A stretch of 64,000 nucleotides of DNA, taken from assembly GCF_007858285.1 (NCBI RefSeq), contig NZ_VFIL01000001.1, positions 372,001 through 436,000 of the forward strand, written 5' to 3'. This stretch comes from Pseudomonas brenneri (lineage in GTDB: Bacteria > Pseudomonadota > Gammaproteobacteria > Pseudomonadales > Pseudomonadaceae). Of this stretch, positions 27,738 through 36,871 are shown in pieces. Below the pieces are notes generated by a model. That model did not search any database. It was not told the origin of the DNA and saw nothing but the letters and a program-made list of their open reading frames with translations. The translations under genes and the position numbers were made by a program. Position 1 is the stretch's first letter; every line of letters starts with the position of its first letter.

Positions 27738-28991
27738 ATGAGCACTTTTTATACCCGCCGAGCGATACTTTCTCTTCTGGGCCTATTACCGTTGGCCAGC
27801 GTCAACGCAGATGGTTTTATCAATGACAGTAAACTGAAGTTGCAATTACGTAACGTTTACTTCAATGAGAACTTTCGCGATAAACATGGTTTAAGTGCCA
27901 AGTCCGCGAGGACGGCGAAGAGCGAGCGAACCGAATGGGCCCAGGGATTTTTGCTGGATTATCAGTCGGGGTTTACCCAAGGCACCCTCGGGTTTGGTGT
28001 TGATGCACTGGGGTTGCTCGGGTTCAGACTTGACTCCGGACGTGGTCGCAGCGGCACTGGCTTGCTGCCCGTCCATGATGACGGCCGTGCAACTGAGGCA
28101 TTCGCAAGTCTGGGTGTGACTGCAAAGGCTCGACTGGCCAAGACCACGGTCAAATATGGCACCTTGCTACCCAAGACTGCAGTGCTGATCTATAACGATG
28201 CTCGCCTGTTGCCGCAAACCTATCAAGGTGCTCAATTCAGCAGTATCGATATCGAAAGCCTTACGCTGACAGGGGGTTATTTAGATCGATTCAAACTGCG
28301 CGATTCTACTGACAGCGTGCCGATCGTGCCTGACGGTTATACCGGTGATAAATCCGCAGACTTCAGTTATGCCGGTGCGGAGTACAAACTGGGGAAAAAC
28401 GTTCGCTTGAGTTACTACTACGGTGAGCTGGGAAATTTTTACCAGCAAAACTTCGCGGGTATCCAGCACGACTTAACGTTAGGTAACGGCGTATTGACCA
28501 GCGATTTACGTTATTTCAACAGCATCGATAGTGGGTCTGCCTACGGCGGTAAGATCGACAACAACATGCTGAGCGGGCAACTCTCCTACACCATCTCTGG
28601 CCATACGTTTGGTGGTGGATACCAGGCCTTGAGTGGCGATGCCGGGTTGCCCTACATCAGCGGTGCAACGGTCTACTCGTTTAGCAACGCGGGTATCGGT
28701 AAGTTTATCGAAGAGGATGAAAAAACCTGGATGCTCAACTACGGCTACAATTTTTCTGCCCTCGGCGTGCCTGGCCTCACGCTCTCCATGCGCTATCTGA
28801 GCGGCAACGACGGCAAGTCCAACACCACGGTTAAAGAGTGGGAGCGTGATGCCGAACTGGCTTATGTCGTACCACAAGGCACCTTTAAAGGCCTGGGCGT
28901 GCGGTTGCGCAACTACGTTTACCGCGCTGATTACGCCCGGGGTCGCGATAGCAACCGCCTCTACTTGACCTACGACATTGCGCTCTGGTGA
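27738..28991 (+). CDS. OprD-family outer-membrane porin
   Basis: 417 aa with an N-terminal signal peptide (RRAILSLLGLLPLASVNA before DGF). Family features are FINDSKLKLQLRNVYFN just after the mature N-terminus, EWAQGFLLDYQSGFTQGT, VKYGTLLPKTAVLIYNDARL, and the C-terminal RDSNRLYLTYDIALW ending in Trp. OprD/Opd porins admit specific small acids; OpdH of P. aeruginosa serves tricarboxylates, which would suit the CitMHS partner. GC is visibly low (AT-rich stretches around 28400-28500), supporting acquisition of the cassette. Confidence 0.93.
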   Translation: MSTFYTRRAILSLLGLLPLASVNADGFINDSKLKLQLRNVYFNENFRDKHGLSAKSARTAKSERTEWAQGFLLDYQSGFTQGTLGFGVDALGLLGFRLDSGRGRSGTGLLPVHDDGRATEAFASLGVTAKARLAKTTVKYGTLLPKTAVLIYNDARLLPQTYQGAQFSSIDIESLTLTGGYLDRFKLRDSTDSVPIVPDGYTGDKSADFSYAGAEYKLGKNVRLSYYYGELGNFYQQNFAGIQHDLTLGNGVLTSDLRYFNSIDSGSAYGGKIDNNMLSGQLSYTISGHTFGGGYQALSGDAGLPYISGATVYSFSNAGIGKFIEEDEKTWMLNYGYNFSALGVPGLTLSMRYLSGNDGKSNTTVKEWERDAELAYVVPQGTFKGLGVRLRNYVYRADYARGRDSNRLYLTYDIALW

Positions 28992-29024
28992 GTCGCCCCC
29001 CGCAGTCTGAGCAACAGCTGTAGG

Positions 29025-29771
29025 TTATCGGCCACCGCCCAGGTCAACAAATGTCCCGGTGGCATAGGACGCCTTGTCCGAGAGCAGCCAGACAATCGCT
29101 TCCGCCACTTCATCCGGGCGCCCGCCACGGGCCATGGGAATGCCCGATTCAAGCTTGCTGACCCGGTCCGGGTCGCCGCTCAGGACGTGAAAGTCGGTGA
29201 AGATGTAACCAGGGCGCACTGCATTGACCCGAATCCCCTCGCCCGCCACTTCTTTGGACAACCCGATGGTGAAACTGTCCAGTGCGCCCTTGGACGCCGC
29301 ATAGTCCACGTACTCGCCCGGCGAACCCAGGCGTGAGGCCACCGACGAGACATTGACGATACTGCCGCCCTGCCCGCCATGCCTGGGCGACATGCGCAGA
29401 AGCGCATGCTTGGCGCACAGGATCGGGCCCAGCACATTGGTCTTGAGGATTTTGAGGATGCGGAACTCGGACATCTCATCGACCCGCGACTTATGCCCGA
29501 CGGTCCCGGCATTGTTGACCAGTGCGGTGACGCGGCCCAATTCGGTATCGACCCGGTGGAACAGGCTGATCACTTCATCTTCGATGCTCACATCGGCGCG
29601 CACCGCAATGGCCTGGGCGCCCAGTGCGCGGACCTGCTCCAGCACACGCAACGCGGCTTCTTCGTCGGATTGGAAGTTGATACAGATGCGATAGCCCTGA
29701 CGGGCCGCCAACAAGGCCGTGGCGGCCCCGATGCCACGACTGCCACCGGTGATGATGACGACTTTGTCCAT
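29025..29771 (-). CDS. Short-chain dehydrogenase/reductase (SDR)
   Basis: 248 aa classical SDR. Cofactor motif TGGSRGIGAATALLA (residues 8-22), LVNNAGTVG, catalytic Ser in NVSSVASRLG, YxxxK in EYVDYAASKGALDS, and C-terminal GTFVDLGGGR. The QSDEE sequence after beta-2 suggests NADP(H) or NAD(H) cannot be decided by eye. ATG 29771 has GGGAG 10 nt upstream. It is glucose/3-oxoacyl-reductase-like; the substrate is unknown. It converges with the porin gene and is followed upstream by the MHYT-GGDEF-EAL gene. Confidence 0.93.
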   Translation of the reverse strand: MDKVVIITGGSRGIGAATALLAARQGYRICINFQSDEEAALRVLEQVRALGAQAIAVRADVSIEDEVISLFHRVDTELGRVTALVNNAGTVGHKSRVDEMSEFRILKILKTNVLGPILCAKHALLRMSPRHGGQGGSIVNVSSVASRLGSPGEYVDYAASKGALDSFTIGLSKEVAGEGIRVNAVRPGYIFTDFHVLSGDPDRVSKLESGIPMARGGRPDEVAEAIVWLLSDKASYATGTFVDLGGGR

Positions 29772-29848
29772 GTGTACTGACTCCCGATTCAACCTGAGCT
29801 GTTGGATCCAAGAATACCTGTGCCTGCCAGGTTTTGCATGGGCCGGGG

Positions 29849-31939
29849 TCAATTGATCTCAGGGGCAGGAGGATGTTCCTTGGCCACGATGGCACTCATG
29901 AATGTATCCGGTGGCAACGGATGGCCCAGGTGGTAGCCTTGCAGCGAGTCGCAGCCCAGGCGCGTGAGGAAGTTCTGCTGCACATCGGTCTCGACCCCTT
30001 CGGCCACGATACGCAGGCCGAGGGCCTGGCCCAGGGCGACAATGGCCGAGACGATGGCGGCATCGTCGCTGTCATGTTCAAGATCACGGACAAAGCCGCG
30101 GTCGATTTTCAGCTCGTTGGCCGGCAAGCGCTTGAGGTACATCAGGCTGGAATAGCCCGTGCCAAAGTCGTCGATGGACAGGTCAACGCCCATTTCCGAG
30201 AGTTTTTGCAACACCGTCATGCTGGCATCGGCGTCGCTCATGGCCGTGGTTTCGGTGATTTCCAAGGTCAGGCTATTAGCGGGCAACTGGTGGCGTTGCA
30301 GGGCGTTGGCGACGCTGGCGACCAACCCGGCATGGCAGAACTGCAGGGCTGACAGGTTGACCGCAATGCGCCAGTCACGATAACCCTGGGCAAACCACAC
30401 TTGCATTTGGCGGCATGCTTCGTTGAGCACCCAATCGCCAATGGCGATGATCAGCCCGGTCTTTTCTGCCAACTCGATAAACTTGTCCGGCAGCAACAGG
30501 CCATGTTGTGGATGCTCCCAGCGCAACAGGGCCTCAGCGCCGATGGCGCGGCCGCTGATCGCGTCGAACTTAGGCTGGTAATACAGGCGAAATTGCTGTT
30601 GCTCCACCGCATTGCGCAGGTCTTGCAACAGTTGCAGTTGCTTGCGCGCGTTGGTGTTCATCGACACATCGAAAAAACTGTAGCCGTTCTTGCCCATGCC
30701 CTTGGCGTGATACATCGCAGCATCGGCATTCATCAGCAGTTCCTGGGGCGTTTCGCCGTTACCGGGGAACATCGCGATGCCGACGCTCGCGGAAATGTTC
30801 AGGTCATGCTCCGCTACTCGGAATGACTTGTTGATCAGCCCGACCTGACGCTCGGCCAGGCGCAGGGCATCGTCGGGCTGGGACAATTGCACCAGCAGTA
30901 CGAACTCATCGCCGCCGATCCGGGCCAGGGTGTCCTGGCTGCGCAGGTCTTCACGCAGGCGCAGACCCACCTCACGCAACAACTGGTCGCCCAGATGATG
31001 GCCAAAGGCATCGTTGACCGGCTTGAAGCCGTCCAGATCAATAAACATCAGAGCAAAACAGCCGCCCTGCTCTTCGACCAATTGGGTGGCCTGCTGGATC
31101 CGGTCCGCCAGCAAGGTACGGTTTGGCAGGCCGGTGAGCGTGTCGTGCAAGGCCAGGTGGGTGAGTTCCTGGTTGGCCAGGGTCAGGGAGTCGGCCAGCA
31201 CGGCGGTGCGCGCTTCCAGCCGGGCGTCGAGCAATGAAGTCAACAGAGCGATGGCCAGTACCGCCAGGGTGGTCACCAGCACCAGGTTGGCCAGGCCGCT
31301 GCCGCTCAGGCCATCCACCGATGCCCCGCAAAAACTGCCATCGGCAAAACGCGCGGCAGCCATGCCGGTGTAATGCATGCCGACGATAGCGATACCCATC
31401 ACTACCGCTGCGCCGCCCCGTGCCAGGCGTACGTAAGGGGTATTGCGCCGTAGATTGAAGGCGATCCATAACGCGGCGGCCGAAGCCCCTACCGCAATCA
31501 GCAATGAGGCGCCAAACAGCGTAGGGTCGTAGTCGATGCCCGGCGTCATGCGCATGGCGGCCATGCCGGTGTAGTGCATGCTACTGATGCCTGCGCCCAT
31601 GATCAGGGCACCAAAACCCAGTTGCCAGATAGGCAGGCGCGATTGGTTGACCAACCACAGGGCGAACCCGCAGGAAAAAATCGCGATCACCAGCGACAAC
31701 GCCGTAATGCCGATGTCGTAGCCCAGCGCGATCGGCAGGCGGAAGGCCAACATCCCGATAAAGTGCATCGACCACACACCAATCCCCATGGCCAACGCCC
31801 CGCCGGCCATCCACAGGTACACCGCCCGGCCCTTGGCCGTGGCGATGCGGCCGGTCAGGTCCAGGGCGGTATAGGACGCAAGGATTGCCACAAACAGGGA
31901 AATGAGGACCAGTGCGGGGGAATAGGTGCCGGTAAGCAT
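29849..31939 (-). CDS. MHYT-GGDEF-EAL cyclic-di-GMP enzyme (MucR-like)
   Basis: 696 aa. The N-terminus has seven hydrophobic segments with three MHYT-type motifs (SMHFIGMLAF, SMHYTGMAAMR, GMHYTGMAAARF), predicted to bind copper and sense a diatomic gas or redox state. The GGDEF domain is intact (RIGGDEFVLL) with a product-inhibition RxxD site (RSQD) five residues upstream, and the EAL domain is intact (GAEALLRWEHP, IDDFGTGYSSLMYLKRLP), so both synthesis and breakdown of c-di-GMP are possible. Architecture matches P. aeruginosa MucR, which feeds c-di-GMP to alginate export. The start ATG 31939 is chosen because the membrane domain begins there; the frame is open upstream. Confidence 0.94.
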   Translation of the reverse strand: MLTGTYSPALVLISLFVAILASYTALDLTGRIATAKGRAVYLWMAGGALAMGIGVWSMHFIGMLAFRLPIALGYDIGITALSLVIAIFSCGFALWLVNQSRLPIWQLGFGALIMGAGISSMHYTGMAAMRMTPGIDYDPTLFGASLLIAVGASAAALWIAFNLRRNTPYVRLARGGAAVVMGIAIVGMHYTGMAAARFADGSFCGASVDGLSGSGLANLVLVTTLAVLAIALLTSLLDARLEARTAVLADSLTLANQELTHLALHDTLTGLPNRTLLADRIQQATQLVEEQGGCFALMFIDLDGFKPVNDAFGHHLGDQLLREVGLRLREDLRSQDTLARIGGDEFVLLVQLSQPDDALRLAERQVGLINKSFRVAEHDLNISASVGIAMFPGNGETPQELLMNADAAMYHAKGMGKNGYSFFDVSMNTNARKQLQLLQDLRNAVEQQQFRLYYQPKFDAISGRAIGAEALLRWEHPQHGLLLPDKFIELAEKTGLIIAIGDWVLNEACRQMQVWFAQGYRDWRIAVNLSALQFCHAGLVASVANALQRHQLPANSLTLEITETTAMSDADASMTVLQKLSEMGVDLSIDDFGTGYSSLMYLKRLPANELKIDRGFVRDLEHDSDDAAIVSAIVALGQALGLRIVAEGVETDVQQNFLTRLGCDSLQGYHLGHPLPPDTFMSAIVAKEHPPAPEIN

Positions 31940-32096
31940 GGGTTTCTCATGGATGGCGGTGCGAACGGCGTCCGTGCCGCAGGGGAAAAGTTCGGGATTG
32001 TAGCGAGAATAATTCTTGAGTAGTTGAAATATTATCACAAGGCCATTACTGGCTATTCGCCCTTCCCTATCCACATCAAAGCGCGGAGCTGCGCCC

Positions 32097-32196
32097 TGTA
32101 GGAGCGAGCTTGCTCGCAAGAAACATCAACGATAACGCGTGCTACCAGAGTAAGCGCGTTGTTGTTGCGTTCTTCGCGAGCAAGCTCGCTCCTACA
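32097..32196. repeat. REPIN downstream of opmB
   Basis: Inverted REP units TGTAGGAGCGAGCTTGCTCG and CGAGCAAGCTCGCTCCTACA separated by about 60 bp. It lies 23 bp beyond the stop of the outer-membrane lipoprotein gene and upstream of the MHYT-GGDEF-EAL start. Confidence 0.9.
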
Positions 32197-32219
32197 GGGG
32201 AGATGCGGGAGATTCACAA

Positions 32220-33767
32220 TCAGGGTTTTGCGTCTGCCTGCATCTGGCCGTCCCATCCGCCGCCCAGCGCGGCGATCAGTTGCACGCTGGCGACCAGTCG
32301 GGTTTGTAGCAGGGTCAGTACGGTGCGCTCGTTGCTCAGGGCCGTGGCCTGGACATTGACCACATCCAGGTAGGCGATCAGACCCGCCTTGTACTGGTTC
32401 TGGGTCAGGCGCAAGGATTCACGGGCTGATTGCAGCGCTTCGTTGCTCACGCCTGCCTCATCCTCCAGGACTTTGAGCTGGACCATGTAGTTTTCCACCT
32501 CGCGGAAACCGTCGAGTACGGTCTGGCGGTACTTGGCCACGGTTTCATCGTAAGACGCTTCGGCGCGATCGACTTGTGCCGAACGCTGCCCGCCGTCGAA
32601 CAAGGTCATCGCCAGTTTGGGCCCCACCGACCAGAAACGGTTCGGCAGGCTGATCCAGTCGGCGTAAGTGCTGCTGGAGTAACCACCGGCCAGGCTCAGG
32701 GTCAGGTCCGGGTAGTAGGCGGTTTTCGCCACGCCGATATTGGCGTTGGCGGCGATCACTGCACGTTCTGCCGAGGCGATGTCCGGGCGGCGCTCCAGCA
32801 GTTGCGATGGCAGGTTGGCGGGAATCTGCGGCAGTGCGGGAATGTCCTGGCTCACCGCCAGGTTGAACGTGGCCGGAGCCTCCCCGATCAGCACCGCGAT
32901 GGCGTTTTCCAGCTGTGCCCGCTGCCAGACCAGGTCGATCATGCTGGCTTGGGTGCTTTTAAGCTGGGTTTGGGCCTGGGCCACTGCGTCTTTGCCGGAG
33001 ACCCCCGCGCGGTACTGGTTTTCAGTCATTTGCAGCGAGCGCTGGTAGGTCTCCACGGTGGCTTGCAACAAGCGCGTCTGTTCGTCCATGACCCGCAGTT
33101 GCAGGTAGTTCTGCACCAACTCCGACTGCTGGCTCAGGCGCATGGCGGCAAGGTCGGCGGCGCTGGCTTGCTCACTGGCGTTGCTGGCCTCCAGGCCACG
33201 ACGCAACTTGCCCCAGATATCCGCCTCCCAGCTCACACCCAACTGCGTATTGAGGGTATCGCGGATACCGCTGCTGGAGCTGCTCAAGCTCGCATTGCTG
33301 CTGCCGGTGCCCTGGCTGGCGCGGGTTTTCCCGGCGCTCAGGTCGATCGTCGGGAAGAATGCGCCCCGGGAGCTACGCGCGGTGGCCTGGGCCTGGCGGT
33401 AGCGGGCCTCGGCCTGGGCCACGGTCTGGTTGGCGTTGTTGAGCTTGTCCACCAGGCTGTTGAGTTGCCGGTCGCCATACAGCTCCCACCAGGCGCCACG
33501 GGCCAGGGCATCGCTGGGCGCCGCCTGGCGCCAGCCCTGGGCCTCTTTGTACTGCGCCGGCTCAGCCACTTGCGGGCGCTGATAATCGGGGCCTATGGCG
33601 CAGGCGCTGAGTAGCACGCCGCAAAACACCAATATTGACAGCCGTCCTGTAGGAGCAAGCTTGCTCGCGATGGTCTCAAGGGCACCGCGTACATTCAGAC
33701 AGAGTGCGTTATGGTTGGCGTTTTTCGCTGGCAAGCCAGCGCCTACAGGGAGGTGCGTTGCGGTCAT
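32220..33767 (-). CDS. opmB: RND efflux outer-membrane lipoprotein (OpmB/NodT type) with REPIN-encoded N-terminal extension
   Basis: 515 aa TolC-like outer-membrane factor closing the efflux operon. The mature part is ordinary: lipobox LLSAC with the acylated Cys at residue 56, then AIGPDYQRPQVAEPAQYKEA and the two outer-membrane efflux repeats (RYRQAQATARSSRGAFFP, QAQTQLKSTQASMIDLVW, ERRPDIASAERAVIAANANI). The ATG at 33767 overlaps the muxC stop (ATGA), so it is the natural coupled start, yet 55 residues precede the lipobox. Most of that leader is translated REPIN (33648-33747). The true signal peptide is probably only RLSILVFCGVLLSAC. Initiation at an internal TTG or CTG codon is the alternative. 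Confidence 0.9.
   Translation of the reverse strand: MTATHLPVGAGLPAKNANHNALCLNVRGALETIASKLAPTGRLSILVFCGVLLSACAIGPDYQRPQVAEPAQYKEAQGWRQAAPSDALARGAWWELYGDRQLNSLVDKLNNANQTVAQAEARYRQAQATARSSRGAFFPTIDLSAGKTRASQGTGSSNASLSSSSSGIRDTLNTQLGVSWEADIWGKLRRGLEASNASEQASAADLAAMRLSQQSELVQNYLQLRVMDEQTRLLQATVETYQRSLQMTENQYRAGVSGKDAVAQAQTQLKSTQASMIDLVWQRAQLENAIAVLIGEAPATFNLAVSQDIPALPQIPANLPSQLLERRPDIASAERAVIAANANIGVAKTAYYPDLTLSLAGGYSSSTYADWISLPNRFWSVGPKLAMTLFDGGQRSAQVDRAEASYDETVAKYRQTVLDGFREVENYMVQLKVLEDEAGVSNEALQSARESLRLTQNQYKAGLIAYLDVVNVQATALSNERTVLTLLQTRLVASVQLIAALGGGWDGQMQADAKP
33648..33747. repeat. REPIN inside the 5' coding region of opmB
   Basis: REP units TGTAGGAGCAAGCTTGCTCG (33648-33667) and GCTGGCAAGCCAGCGCCTACA (33727-33747) in inverted orientation. 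The element is read in frame by the opmB gene, giving the sequences VGAGLPAKN and ETIASKLAPTG, which are the usual translations of these repeats. It keeps the frame and contains no stop in that frame. Confidence 0.9.
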
Positions 33768-36700
33768 AGCGGAGTATCCAGGGCGGCGTCGGTACGCACC
33801 CCGCGCCAGCCGTTGAAACGGTGGCGCAGGCGGTCGAGATAGAGGTAAACCACCGGGGTGGTGTAAAGGGTCAGGATCTGGCTGAACACCAGGCCGCCGA
33901 TAATCGTCAGGCCCAGGGGCTGGCGCATTTCCGCGCCTTCTGCGGTGCTCAGCAGCAGGGGCAAGGCGCCGAGGATCGCTGCCAGGGTGGTCATCAGAAT
34001 CGGCCGCAAGCGCAGCAGGCACGCGCTGCGGATAGACTCCAGGGGGTCCATGCCATCCTTGCGTTCCAGTTGCAGCGCCAGGTCGATCATCAGGATCGCG
34101 TTTTTCTTCACCACGCCGATCAACAGGAACAGGCCCAGCAGCGAGATCAGGCTGAATTCGGCGCCCAGCACGTAGATCGACAACAGCGCGCCAACCCCGG
34201 CCGACGGCAAGGTCGAGAGAATGGTCAGTGGGTGGATATAGCTCTCATAGAGAATTCCCAGCACCAGGTACACCGCCACCAGCGCGCCGAGGATCATGAA
34301 CGGCTGGCTTTTCTGGGTGGCGGCGAAGGCATCGGCGGTACCGGCCATCTTCGCAATCACATCCTCCGGCAAGCCGACCTTGGCAATCGCCCGCTCGATG
34401 GCGGCTGTGCCCTGCTCCACCGTGACCCCGGGTGCCATGTCGAAGGCAATGTCTTCTGAGGCGAATTGCCCTTCGTGGCTGACGCGGTCGTCGGCCAGGC
34501 TGTTTTCGTAGTGGGCGATGGTCGACAGCGGGATCCGCGCGCCATCGGCGGTAATCACCTGTACCTGATTGAGGGTGATCGGGTCCTGGGCGTACTTCGG
34601 ATTGACCTCCATCACCACCCGGTACTGGTTGAGGCTGTCGTAGATCGTGGAAATCTGCCGCTGGCTGTAGGCGTTGTTCAGCACCGAGGTGACCATGTTC
34701 ATATCCACGCCCAGGCGCTTGGCCTGATCACGGTCGACAATCAGCGTCACCTGTTGTGCGCCACGGCCTTCGCGAGCGTCGATGGCGGTCAGTTCCGGCA
34801 GTTCACGCAAGGCGGCGACCACTTTCGGGTACCACAGGCGCAAGGCGGCCAGGTCGCCACTTTGCAGGATGTAGGAGTATTGCGACGACGTCTGGTCGCG
34901 GCCACCGCCAAACTGCAGGTCCTGGTCGGCCATCAGCATCAAGCGGCCACCCGGCACCGGCGGCACGTTTTTGCGCAGGCGCTCGATCACCGCCTGGGCC
35001 GACAGCTTGCGCTCCTTGATCGGCTTGAGGCGCACCAGCATCACTGCGTTGTTGGTGCCGTTGCTGCCACCGATAAAGCCGGCCACGCTTTCCACTGCTG
35101 GGTCTTGCAGCACGGCCTTGCGGAAGATTTCCATCTTTGGCTGCATGACACTGAATGACAGGCCGTCATCCCCGCGTACAAAACCGATCAGTTGCCCGGT
35201 GTCCTGCTGCGGCATAAAGGTTTTTGGCACCACCACATACAGTGCGATATTCACACCAATGGTCACGAACAGACTGAGCAGCGTCAGGCGCTTGTGCCGC
35301 AGGACCCAGTCCAGGCTGCGGGCGTAACCGGCCACCATCTTATCGTTGACCTTCTGGCTCCAGCGCTGCAAACCGGTCTCCTGCCCTTTGACATGGGGCT
35401 TGAGCCAGCGGGCGCAGAGCATCGGGGTCAGAGTCAGCGAAACCACCAGCGAAACGATGATCGCCGCCGCCAGGGTGATGGAAAACTCACGGAACAGACT
35501 GGTGACAATCCCGCCCATGAACAGGATCGACAGGAACACCGCCACCAGCGACACGTTCATCGACAGCAGCGTGAAGCCGACCTCCTTGGCCCCCAGGTAC
35601 GCGGCCTTCATCGGCGCGATACCGTCGTCGATGTGCCGGGAAATGTTCTCCAGCACCACGATGGCGTCGTCCACCACCAGGCCGGTGGCGAGGATCAGGG
35701 CCATCAGCGACAGGTTGTTCAGGGAAAAGCCATAGAGGTACATGATCGCAAAGGTGCCCACCAGTGACACCGGCACCGCCAGGGTCGGGATCAGCGAGGC
35801 GCGGAAGTTGCCGAGGAACAGGTACACCACCAGGATCACCAGGGCCACGGCAATCAGCAGGGTCATTTCTGCTTCGTGCAAGGTGGCGGTGATCACCGGC
35901 GAGCGGTCCATGGCGAGGTTGAGCTTGACGCTGGACGGCAGCACCGCCTGCAGCGCCGGCAACTGGGCCTTGATCTGCTTGACGGTCTCGATGATGTTGG
36001 CACCGGACTGGCGGTTGATCACCAGCAACACGGCTGAGTCGTTGTTGAAGAACCCGCTGTTGTAGCGGTCCTCGACACCGTCGCTGATCTTGGCCACGTC
36101 ACTCAAGCGCAAGGCAGCGCCGTCCTGGTAGCGGATCAGCAACGGTTCGTAGTCCTTGGCCTTTTCCAACTGGTCATTGGCCTGGATCTGCCAATTGCGC
36201 AGACCATCTTCCACCGAGCCCTTGGGCCGGCGCACGTTGGCATTGGCAATGGTGTCGCGCACTTCGTCCAGGGATACGCCGTACTGGTCCAGGGCCTTGG
36301 GTTCCAGTTCGATGCGCACCGCCGGCAGGGAACTGCCGCCGATCTGCACTTCGCCCACGCCCGGCACCTGGGACAGGCTTTGCGAGAGGATGGTCGAGGC
36401 CAGGTCGTAGAGCTGGCCCTTGGGCAACACATCCGAGGTCAGCGACAGCACCATGATCGGCGCCTGGGACGGGTTGATCTTCTTGTAGGTGGGCATGCTG
36501 CGCATACCGCTGGGCAACAGGTTGCGCGAGGCGTTGATCGCCGCCTGCACCTCCCGCGCCGCGCCGTTGATATCGCGGTCGGAGTCGAACGCCAGGATCA
36601 CCCGGGTCGAGCCCTGGCTGGAGGAACTGCTCAGGGTGGTAACCCCGGCAATCGCGCCGAAGGAACGCTCAAGCGGCGTGGCCACGGTGGAGGCCATCAC

Positions 36701-36871
36701 TTCCGGGCTGGCACCGGGCAAGCTGGCAGACACCACGATCACCGGGAAGTCGATCTGCGGCAACGGCGAGACCGGCAGCAAATTGAAACTGACGCCACCC
36801 AGCAACATGATCGCCAGGCTCAGCAGCATGGTGGCTACCGGCCGGCGAATAAAAGGTCCGGACAGGTTCAT
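33764..36871 (-). CDS. muxC: RND multidrug efflux transporter, MuxC/MdtC type
   Basis: 1035 aa inner-membrane proton-driven RND pump subunit. N-terminal [20 protein letters not shown] is typical of MdtC/MuxC. Two six-helix repeats flank large periplasmic loops; the proton relay in TM4 is [22 protein letters not shown] motifs near the C-terminus: [20 protein letters not shown] and [20 protein letters not shown]. It functions as a heteromultimer with MuxB. Start and stop overlap muxB and opmB by 4 bp each (ATGA), so all four genes are translationally coupled. Confidence 0.95.
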   Translation of the reverse strand: MNLSGPFIRRPVATMLLSLAIMLLGGVSFNLLPVSPLPQIDFPVIVVSASLPGASPEVMASTVATPLERSFGAIAGVTTLSSSSSQGSTRVILAFDSDRDINGAAREVQAAINASRNLLPSGMRSMPTYKKINPSQAPIMVLSLTSDVLPKGQLYDLASTILSQSLSQVPGVGEVQIGGSSLPAVRIELEPKALDQYGVSLDEVRDTIANANVRRPKGSVEDGLRNWQIQANDQLEKAKDYEPLLIRYQDGAALRLSDVAKISDGVEDRYNSGFFNNDSAVLLVINRQSGANIIETVKQIKAQLPALQAVLPSSVKLNLAMDRSPVITATLHEAEMTLLIAVALVILVVYLFLGNFRASLIPTLAVPVSLVGTFAIMYLYGFSLNNLSLMALILATGLVVDDAIVVLENISRHIDDGIAPMKAAYLGAKEVGFTLLSMNVSLVAVFLSILFMGGIVTSLFREFSITLAAAIIVSLVVSLTLTPMLCARWLKPHVKGQETGLQRWSQKVNDKMVAGYARSLDWVLRHKRLTLLSLFVTIGVNIALYVVVPKTFMPQQDTGQLIGFVRGDDGLSFSVMQPKMEIFRKAVLQDPAVESVAGFIGGSNGTNNAVMLVRLKPIKERKLSAQAVIERLRKNVPPVPGGRLMLMADQDLQFGGGRDQTSSQYSYILQSGDLAALRLWYPKVVAALRELPELTAIDAREGRGAQQVTLIVDRDQAKRLGVDMNMVTSVLNNAYSQRQISTIYDSLNQYRVVMEVNPKYAQDPITLNQVQVITADGARIPLSTIAHYENSLADDRVSHEGQFASEDIAFDMAPGVTVEQGTAAIERAIAKVGLPEDVIAKMAGTADAFAATQKSQPFMILGALVAVYLVLGILYESYIHPLTILSTLPSAGVGALLSIYVLGAEFSLISLLGLFLLIGVVKKNAILMIDLALQLERKDGMDPLESIRSACLLRLRPILMTTLAAILGALPLLLSTAEGAEMRQPLGLTIIGGLVFSQILTLYTTPVVYLYLDRLRHRFNGWRGVRTDAALDTPL

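Noticed and set aside
24048-28991. Cassette as a mobile element with integrase or flanking repeats
   Set aside because: No integrase, transposase, tRNA or flanking direct repeats were visible; only lower GC and a gene remnant support acquisition.
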